From positions 1 to 64,000 of the IMG/VR virus record IMGVR_UViG_3300031658_000002: DNA of 64,000 nt; one strand, written 5' to 3'. Positions within the stretch are counted from its first letter, which is position 1; every line of letters begins with the position of its first letter. Source of the DNA: a virus. This document shows, in pieces, positions 58,751 to 64,000 of the stretch. Made by a program: the position numbers and the translations under genes. The notes beneath the pieces are model-generated. The model ran no database searches. It worked only from the letters and a program-made list of their open reading frames with translations, and was not told the origin of the DNA.

Positions 58751-60673
58751 TTAATATCCTACGATTCTACCTTTAATATCGGTATCTAAATTTTTAACTT
58801 CAAACAGACATGGATCTTGCGAAGGATATACAACTCCATCTCTTGTCGCTCCCTTTATATCATATATGTTTCCACTATATCCAGATGCAATATCAAATAG
58901 GTTAAATATTCTTAAACTCTTAACTGTCTGCACACCTTCCACTTTATCTAGCTCTGTAGCTATATTTGGCAATACTATAGGTTCGTTTATAGACCAGTTA
59001 TCCGGATCAAATATACATCTTAGTTTTTTAACACATCTTAACAATACATCCTTGTTTTGAAAGCCAGGTCTTGGTAAAATACCAAAGTCTACGCCTATGT
59101 TTATTATCCATGCATCTTTTATATTTATTGCATCCGTTAACATTCTATATTGAGAAAGATATGTCTGCATATTCTCTTTAGCTAAAGGTGTTAAAGGTAC
59201 ATAGTTTTTATTGTCATCATAAGTAGCTGTATATAAGTTTAATGCTAATGGATTTTTTATCTCGTGTGTACCTACAGTCTGCATCCAGTATTGTTCATCT
59301 TTATCTAGATAAGCTTTTGCAACTGATCCGTATTTAGCGGGCATTGCATAGATTCTTGCAATATAATCTTCTCTAGTTACAGCTCTGTTCTGTGAGGCAA
59401 AATGTCCAAGAGCGTTCTGTTTAATATCATCTGTTGTCTCTGCCGATCGACCTCCTACTGCTGGTCTTATGTTTATAACAGCTAGCGATTTCTTTACTGT
59501 ATCTAAAGTACCTGCGTTTAATCCATCTTCGTCTAACCATGCTGAAGATTCTATTATTGTGTCAATTTTTCTTGCAGCTACGTTAGAACCTATACCGCCA
59601 CCAGCAATATACTTTACAGTAAGCGTTGTATCTCTAGGTGCCTCCCCATATTGTCTAGTAAACATTGTATTTACAGGATCAAACGCAACATCGATATAAC
59701 TGCTTCCGTTTATAAAATTCTGAGCTGTGTTACCATAAGGTAATGCCATTCCAACATTACTAGGACTAGGAACTATAAGTTCGTCCGGTTGAGTTGAGAT
59801 TCCAGAACCAAACCACAGCTGAGTTATATTATCAGCTTTAACATGTGTTGTAAATCTACGGCCAGTTCTTCTTAATTTAAGAATATACGGAGCGTCATAG
59901 TTATATACAGCCATTGCAGGGTCTGATGTCCAGTTATTTATTACATCTTCAAATATATTGTCTTGTGCAAGATATTCTACTTCACTCCAATTATTACCGT
60001 CAGAATCTTTTACTGACAGTACTGAAACTACGTTGTCTAAGCTTAATGATAGTTTATCAAATTTCTTTGGTGTTGTAAATTCAAAAGTCTCAGTCTCTAA
60101 CTTTCCACTCATAGCACTTACATCTTTTTTCAGCAAATAGTAAGTTGGTTCACCTGATACATTGTCAATTTGATATACAGATGTTTCTGTTGGGTTTCTA
60201 GAACTACTTGAATTAAAGTTTACTGTATCTTGAGTTATGAATTCGTGATCGCCGCTTGTGACTACCATACCTTCGGCTACTTCCATTGCATAAGACATAT
60301 CAGGTCTTCCAGAACTACCTGCTCCAATTGCTGGCACTACTTGATATACTGATAATTCTGCTAATGAAGGTACTGAGGGCTTTACGGAATATCCTAGAGC
60401 TCTTGCTAAGTCTACAACATTATCTCTTTCTTCAGCATGCATCAACAAGCTTTCTTTAAGCTGGTCGTCTACATAGTATGATAAAACATCACCTACGTAT
60501 GATGCCATTTCTATAAACATCATCCCTGGAGAAGACTCATTGAAGTCGTTGTATGTTTCAGGAAAATATGATTTAGCGTAATTAACTAAGTCGCTTCTAA
60601 ATCTTCCAAAATCTTTATTAAGATACTTTATATCTTTTGTTTGTTTTTTATCTATGTTACAATCGTTAGCCAT
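58751..60673 (-). CDS. 6: Baseplate wedge protein, gp6-like
   Basis: This 640-residue protein (T4: 660) has the gp6/baseplate J N-terminal pattern DFGRFRSDLVNYAKSYFPETYNDFNESSPGMMFIEMASYVGDVLSYYVDDQLKES (19-73), and VDLARALGYSVKPSVPS. Later come AVTREDYIARIYAMPAKYGSVAKAYL and INIGVDFGILPRPGFQNKDVLLRC. gp6 forms the ring that links wedges. It overlaps gp25 by one base, the same pairing as in T4-like phages. Confidence 0.95.
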   Translation of the reverse strand: MANDCNIDKKQTKDIKYLNKDFGRFRSDLVNYAKSYFPETYNDFNESSPGMMFIEMASYVGDVLSYYVDDQLKESLLMHAEERDNVVDLARALGYSVKPSVPSLAELSVYQVVPAIGAGSSGRPDMSYAMEVAEGMVVTSGDHEFITQDTVNFNSSSSRNPTETSVYQIDNVSGEPTYYLLKKDVSAMSGKLETETFEFTTPKKFDKLSLSLDNVVSVLSVKDSDGNNWSEVEYLAQDNIFEDVINNWTSDPAMAVYNYDAPYILKLRRTGRRFTTHVKADNITQLWFGSGISTQPDELIVPSPSNVGMALPYGNTAQNFINGSSYIDVAFDPVNTMFTRQYGEAPRDTTLTVKYIAGGGIGSNVAARKIDTIIESSAWLDEDGLNAGTLDTVKKSLAVINIRPAVGGRSAETTDDIKQNALGHFASQNRAVTREDYIARIYAMPAKYGSVAKAYLDKDEQYWMQTVGTHEIKNPLALNLYTATYDDNKNYVPLTPLAKENMQTYLSQYRMLTDAINIKDAWIINIGVDFGILPRPGFQNKDVLLRCVKKLRCIFDPDNWSINEPIVLPNIATELDKVEGVQTVKSLRIFNLFDIASGYSGNIYDIKGATRDGVVYPSQDPCLFEVKNLDTDIKGRIVGY

Positions 60674-61182
60674 TATAATTCACCTATATCTAGTGCGATT
60701 GACTGCATATCCATAGTGTTACCTTTGAATAAAGACCAATCGATTTTTATGTTCATTCTATTTTCATTTGCTTGCGTAAAATTAACCAGTACGCTTTTAA
60801 GATCTACATAAGGAAGCCATACCGATACTTGTTTTTTTATAAGTTTTTCTAAATCCTCTCTAACAACTTTAGTATTGTTTTCAAACAAAGTCTTGAAAAT
60901 GTCACATCCGAATTCAGGGTGCATTGGTCTCTCACCTCTGTTTGTTAGTACTAAGTTTATTAAATTTGATTTAGTCTGATCGATTGTAGTATAAGACTGT
61001 TTAAAACCTCCACTGTTCTGACCTTTAACACTTGTATTATGAGGTAAAGGTGCCGACATCTTTGTTTCATAGCTGTACCTACGCTCAGCACTAGAATCGT
61101 TAGTAAGAGGTAGAGTAAGACCTATTGCAATGTCTCTTTCAAAATCTAAAGGATTAAATTTATATATAGGTCTTTTTCTCAT
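60673..61182 (-). CDS. 25: Baseplate wedge protein, gp25-like
   Basis: This 169-residue protein (T4: 132) has the GPW_gp25 signature SNLINLVLTNRGERPMHPEFGCDIFKTLFE (about 92-121), with the lysozyme-like-but-inactive fold that starts sheath polymerisation at the baseplate. The N-terminal 70 residues are an extension. It overlaps the 129-residue gene and gp6 by one base each, forming a tightly coupled operon. Confidence 0.95.
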   Translation of the reverse strand: MRKRPIYKFNPLDFERDIAIGLTLPLTNDSSAERRYSYETKMSAPLPHNTSVKGQNSGGFKQSYTTIDQTKSNLINLVLTNRGERPMHPEFGCDIFKTLFENNTKVVREDLEKLIKKQVSVWLPYVDLKSVLVNFTQANENRMNIKIDWSLFKGNTMDMQSIALDIGEL

Positions 61183-61571
61183 TACTTAAATCTTTTCACT
61201 AATTCTGAATAATCTCTTGTCAATGCTTTATCTAAACCATCTGGCAAAGCTTGAACATCAACTGGTCTGTTATTCATATCTGTATGTTGTGTAACCCCGC
61301 CTCCTTGCATTGAGGAGAATTTACTTCTTAAACTATCTACTGAAACTTCAGGATAAGGTTCGAATTCAGTCGAAGCTCTTGTCTCGTTAAGTATTTCATT
61401 CAACATAGAATTACTTGTATAGTTTTTTCCTGCGCTTGGTTTTCTTCTTTTCAACACTGGCTTTTTTTGCTCCAACATATTAAGTGCCTCGTTCATTTCG
61501 TTTTGAACAGCTGATTTTATTTCAAGCCTAACAACCTGTTTAATGAGTTTTACTAATTCTTTCTTTGTCAT
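61182..61571 (-). CDS. Small helical protein at the head of the gp25-gp6 operon
   Basis: This 129-residue protein has a long N-terminal helix (MTKKELVKLIKQVVRLEIKS, QNEMNEALNMLE) and a polar, disordered C-terminus ending DYSELVKRFK. It is led by a late motif and a GGAG ribosome binding site. The MLNEILNE-TRAS stretch could be a gp21-type site but is far from the N-terminus. Probably a wedge assembly protein; no family recognised. Confidence 0.75.
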   Translation of the reverse strand: MTKKELVKLIKQVVRLEIKSAVQNEMNEALNMLEQKKPVLKRRKPSAGKNYTSNSMLNEILNETRASTEFEPYPEVSVDSLRSKFSSMQGGGVTQHTDMNNRPVDVQALPDGLDKALTRDYSELVKRFK

Positions 61572-61591
61572 ATATGTACTCCATTACTTTA

Positions 61592-61604
61592 TATATAAAT
61601 ATAT
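61592..61604 (-). promoter_or_regulatory. Late-type promoter motif
   Basis: The coding strand reads TATATTTATATA, 20 bases before the 129-residue gene ATG, with GGAG in between. Confidence 0.55.
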
Positions 61605-61617
61605 AAAAAATACGTTT

Positions 61618-62097
61618 TTACACCCAAGGGCCTGCGGCACCTGATGGTATATTTACCCATGTCCCAGATTGTACCCAAGTGGCTATTGAGTTACCAACAT
61701 TTTGGGCCCAGTCAGTATGGCCTAGTCCGTCCATACCTGCTGAGAATTGAGCTGCTATTGGAGCTTGCATTGGCGGTACTGCAGCATGTAGTGGCAGCAT
61801 CCCTAAAGCCAAAGTGGCATAAAAAACATCTATTGACGCTACTAGCATATCCCCTGCTGAATCATTGCTAGTACTCCAGCCAGCGAGCATCCCGTACATA
61901 GCCCCTTCAGCTGCAGCTATAGTTACAGATGGTGGGAATATTGCTGCTGATGCAAGCTTCATAGATTCAGACCAACCTTTTGCAGTTCCTGGAGATGCTA
62001 CCTCTGAAATATCTCCAGATGCTGGTGAGTATAGCATACTTTCCGAATCAAAGTATTTTGCCATGTTCATTTGAAATATAGGTACTAAAAAAGGCAT
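61618..62097 (-). CDS. Hub-adjacent protein of unknown type (159 residues)
   Basis: I chose ATG 62097, which overlaps the gp5-like stop as TAATG; an upstream frame to 62175 is unlikely. The protein is small-residue and Met rich (MYGMLAGWSTSN, LALGMLPLHAAVPPMQAP) with a WVQSGTWVNIPSG end. Some stretches are hydrophobic enough to hint at amphipathic or membrane contact, but no clear transmembrane helix stands out. Coupled translation with gp5 suggests a hub or needle-tip partner. Function unknown. Confidence 0.75.
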   Translation of the reverse strand: MPFLVPIFQMNMAKYFDSESMLYSPASGDISEVASPGTAKGWSESMKLASAAIFPPSVTIAAAEGAMYGMLAGWSTSNDSAGDMLVASIDVFYATLALGMLPLHAAVPPMQAPIAAQFSAGMDGLGHTDWAQNVGNSIATWVQSGTWVNIPSGAAGPWV

Positions 62098-63137
62098 TAT
62101 TGTTGCATCGCTTCCATTTGAGCCTTCAACATTCCGTATACAGCTGCCTGCACTGGTGGAGCTGACATACCACAAGCTGTAGGGTGTGTCTCCATCTCTA
62201 AATTTGTTAACATCTCTAAAACAATATCAGCAAGTGCACTTACGTTTAACTTCCATGATGCAGTTGAAAGACCGATTTCTTTTTTAGCTGAAAGTATTAT
62301 ATTTTCAGTCTTGGAATTGAATACAAGTCTGTCTGAGTTTATTATTACTTGTGAAGTACCTGTATATTCACCTACAGCGACCATAGGTGAAGGTCCTCCT
62401 GAAGGTACTGGTACTGTCTCATCAGCTATAGCGTTTGCAGGTATAAGATCTATCTTCTGAGTCTTTGTTAGCATTATAGTTGAGTCGTTTTCGTTTATAT
62501 CTTCTATATGAGAATCACCCGTATCAGCATGGCCATTTGATATGATCATTATAGGATCTCCGTCTGTACCACCTACCGACCATGTGTTCTCTGGCTTACC
62601 TGCAACTGCAGTTGCGCCAAGTCTAATACTATTATCAAATCTACCTTGCATTACTGTATCGCCTTCATAATGCTGTAGTGGAGCTACCTCTTTTTCTACA
62701 AATGTTTCTCCCAATGTGTCATTGACAAAGTTTTTTGGATTGAATGCTATATTAGGCACAGCATTAGAGTTTATGTCACCCCACATATTAACAACTGACA
62801 GCCAATAGTAACCTGTATCTTTTGGGTTTATCATTGCGCCTAAAGTTGCTGCTCTTAATAAAACTACAACTTCACCTTTGAGTGGATATGATGTTATGTT
62901 TTTATTTAAAGGAGGTATCCAGTGTCCTTGTATCTCGTCTGCAAGAGCATAGTCTACCTGCTCACCTAATAGCTTTACTTTTACATATCCCAAGTCTGCA
63001 CCTGGTGTATCTGTCTTATACCATTGATGGTCTGGATTCATTACGACATCTACAACTTCACCCGATGCTACTGGGGGATTACTAGCTGCATTAGCATTAG
63101 TAAACTTAGCCGAACTTCCTTTATCTCCAAAACCCAT
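62097..63137 (-). CDS. 5: Baseplate hub OB-fold protein, gp5-like without lysozyme
   Basis: This 346-residue protein has an N-terminal OB-like domain (DVVMNPDHQWYKTDTPGADLGYVKVKLL, then YPLKGEVVVLLRA) and a RFDNSIRLGATAV then DPIMIISNGH block. It continues with needle-type beta repeats (IMLTKTQKIDL, QVIINSDRLVFNSKTENIILSAKKEIGL), the order seen in gp5. T4 gp5 (575 residues) carries a lysozyme between OB and needle; here the spacing leaves no room for one. The cell-wall enzyme, if any, must be elsewhere. It follows the 112-residue gene with a one-base overlap. Confidence 0.9.
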   Translation of the reverse strand: MGFGDKGSSAKFTNANAASNPPVASGEVVDVVMNPDHQWYKTDTPGADLGYVKVKLLGEQVDYALADEIQGHWIPPLNKNITSYPLKGEVVVLLRAATLGAMINPKDTGYYWLSVVNMWGDINSNAVPNIAFNPKNFVNDTLGETFVEKEVAPLQHYEGDTVMQGRFDNSIRLGATAVAGKPENTWSVGGTDGDPIMIISNGHADTGDSHIEDINENDSTIMLTKTQKIDLIPANAIADETVPVPSGGPSPMVAVGEYTGTSQVIINSDRLVFNSKTENIILSAKKEIGLSTASWKLNVSALADIVLEMLTNLEMETHPTACGMSAPPVQAAVYGMLKAQMEAMQQ

Positions 63138-63475
63138 TATTTATTGTCCTCTAAATCCTGGACTGAACTTAATAATTGCTTCTTCTCATCTTCAGTAAGT
63201 AATCCTGTTGAGTTTTCACTCTCAGGTCTTCCCATTGCCCTCTGTACAATTGCAGCCATCTTTATCAAATGCTCATCATTCTTTACACTGACTTCCAAGT
63301 ACTCTTTTATTATCGGTACTAATATTGTTGCATCACCCATATTCTTTATCATGGGCTGCAGCTGTAGTATCAATTCGTTTATCTGTTTTTCTTTCTTTGT
63401 GGAATTGTTGTATATATCTTGGAGTAAACTTTCAAAAGATTTACCTTCAAATATATGATCTTCACTTATTGCCAT
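63137..63475 (-). CDS. Small helical protein upstream of gp5
   Basis: This 112-residue, all-helical protein begins MAISEDHIFEGKSFESLLQD and includes VKNDEHLIKMAAIVQRAMGR. It has a strong AGGAG ribosome binding site and late motif, and overlaps gp5 by one base. I recall similar short proteins beside gp5 in marine T4-like phages but cannot name a function. Likely a hub assembly factor. Confidence 0.75.
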   Translation of the reverse strand: MAISEDHIFEGKSFESLLQDIYNNSTKKEKQINELILQLQPMIKNMGDATILVPIIKEYLEVSVKNDEHLIKMAAIVQRAMGRPESENSTGLLTEDEKKQLLSSVQDLEDNK

Positions 63476-63492
63476 TATCTTTCTCCTATTTA

Positions 63493-63505
63493 TATATAAA
63501 TATAC
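63493..63505 (-). promoter_or_regulatory. Late-type promoter motif
   Basis: The coding strand reads GTATATTTATATA just downstream of a terminator and 17 bases before the 112-residue gene ATG. Confidence 0.55.
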
Positions 63506-63510
63506 AAAAC

Positions 63511-63540
63511 AAAAAACCTGGAGCTTATGCCCCAGGTTTC
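63511..63540 (-). terminator. Intrinsic terminator before the gp5 operon
   Basis: An eight-pair stem (AAACCTGG with CCAGGTTT, ten-base loop) runs into a T tract on the coding strand, ending the small membrane-protein transcript. Confidence 0.85.
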
Positions 63541-63561
63541 TTTAAATATAACGATTGTAAT

Positions 63562-63786
63562 TTACTTCTTAATAAAGAATGACCCTACAATTACTAATAC
63601 TACCAACCCTGCAAATCCACCTTGTCCTAGTGAGTTTACAAGAGAGGTTAAGTTAGCAATTACGTCCATTCCAAATACAGTTCCGCCTGTTAAGACAGTC
63701 CATAAGATTGTTACTGGTAAAATTGTCATCATCACTGATAATAATCCACCGAAAAATCCATTTACATATTTGATTACTGAATCCAT
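63562..63786 (-). CDS. Small two-helix membrane protein, holin-like candidate
   Basis: This 74-residue protein has two hydrophobic helices, about 10-32 (GFFGGLLSVMMTILPVTILW) and 50-71 (LGQGGFAGLVVLVIVGSFFI), joined by a short polar turn and ending KK. Size and topology fit a class II-type holin or a small membrane effector, but there is no motif. It has a GGAAG ribosome binding site and is followed by a terminator. The 3-TM holin at 30.4 kb makes this a second candidate. Confidence 0.7.
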   Translation of the reverse strand: MDSVIKYVNGFFGGLLSVMMTILPVTILWTVLTGGTVFGMDVIANLTSLVNSLGQGGFAGLVVLVIVGSFFIKK

Positions 63787-63854
63787 AATTTTCTCTTCCT
63801 TTTCTTTGTTGTTGTTTGGGCATTATTGCCAAGCGCGCAACTTCGTTTAGTTAA

Positions 63855-64000
63855 TTAAAATTTTAGACCAAATCCTAAAGTAAGATTCGTTGTTTTTGCT
63901 TCTGTGTTGTAAACTATTTTTGGGTCTACGTACACACCTTTATGTATAGTAAACATTTTACCTAAACCAATACTTAACGACTCTGTATCTAGTCCACTTG
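63855..64000 (-). CDS. C-terminal end of a possible outer-membrane beta-barrel protein (partial)
   Basis: The last 48 codons of a gene that begins beyond the window, stop at 63855. It reads SLSIGLGKMFTIHKGVYVDP, then VYNTEAKTTNLTLGFGLKF. Alternating polar and nonpolar residues and a terminal Phe match the C-terminal beta-signal of bacterial outer-membrane proteins. The following 68 bases hold a G-C-rich inverted repeat but no convincing terminator, so it may share a transcript with the small membrane protein. Confidence 0.5.
   Translation of the reverse strand, partial: SGLDTESLSIGLGKMFTIHKGVYVDPKIVYNTEAKTTNLTLGFGLKF

Noticed and set aside
61600-61625. A/T hairpin after the 159-residue gene as terminator
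   Set aside because: The stem is only A-T pairs and overlaps the stop codon; too weak to call.
62098-62175. 26-codon upstream extension of the hub-adjacent protein
   Set aside because: It lies within the gp5 gene in another frame; the TAATG junction at 62097 gives a normal coupled start.
378-63505. Reading the TATAAATA on the plus strand as ordinary T4 late promoters
   Set aside because: All 17 would point away from every gene and produce only antisense RNA; the consistent position ahead of minus-strand starts favours a coding-strand reading, so orientation is reported as a finding instead.
1-64000. tRNA genes, CRISPR arrays, insertion sequences, integrase or attachment sites
   Set aside because: I found no cloverleaf, regularly spaced repeats, transposase or integrase in any frame; gaps between genes are all under 300 bases.

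Overview
This window is most of the virion-morphogenesis region of a T4-like contractile-tailed phage (myovirus). The DNA is AT-rich and every gene I support is on the minus strand, so transcription runs from high to low coordinates. The set of proteins matches T4: portal, large terminase, prohead protease, scaffold, gp23-type capsid, two neck proteins, tail terminator, sheath, tube, tape measure, and baseplate proteins gp25, gp6, gp5 and gp53. A PhoH-like ATPase, a bS21 ribosomal-protein homologue and many GNISASG-type fibre proteins suggest a marine T4-like phage. GGAG-type ribosome binding sites and a possible outer-membrane barrel suggest a Gram-negative host. The host cannot be named from this sequence.

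Layout in transcription order. 64.0-63.5 kb: the end of a possible outer-membrane protein, a small two-helix membrane protein and a terminator. 63.5-56.3 kb: central hub and wedge (gp5 OB-fold, gp25, gp6) plus wedge-associated proteins of unknown type, one with an Ig-like domain. 56.3-48 kb: large peripheral baseplate and fibre proteins, two of which share a C-terminal module. 48-43.5 kb: a GIY-YIG nuclease, a gp61-like primase, and one polypeptide fusing Mre11 (gp47) to Rad50 (gp46). 43.4-34.4 kb: tail fibres, including a 1510-residue fibre ending in an S74 chaperone. 34.4-30.4 kb: a P-loop kinase, an NMNAT-like/KxDG-ligase fusion, a zinc protein and a 3-TM holin. 30.4-19 kb: terminase, portal, prohead core, protease, candidate internal proteins, bS21, scaffold and capsid. 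18.9-7.4 kb: PhoH, neck, tail terminator, sheath, tube, a gp26-like chaperone with a frameshifted second frame, and the tape measure. 7.4-0 kb: tube cap, gp53, a hub-like protein, a Cys-cluster protein, a short family A polymerase and an unknown partial gene.

Two promoter classes are visible. Seventeen copies of a (T)GATATTTATA-type motif (on the coding strand) precede structural transcription units. This motif is the reverse complement of the T4 late octamer TATAAATA. Three other genes (polymerase, primase, bS21) instead carry TTGTTATATTA, an extended -10 element. For two of these the ATG lies six bases after the -10 hexamer, predicting leaderless mRNAs.

The most unusual theme is a set of at least eight proteins whose N-termini resemble T4 capsid-targeting sequences: a short amphipathic start ending in a prohead-protease site such as LNE, LIE or IAE. 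The set includes a kinase and an adenylyltransferase/ligase fusion with a further internal candidate site. This suggests a package of enzymes carried inside the capsid and released by gp21-type cleavage. The second strong candidate is a programmed +1 or -2 frameshift on a seven-T run between the tube and tape-measure genes.
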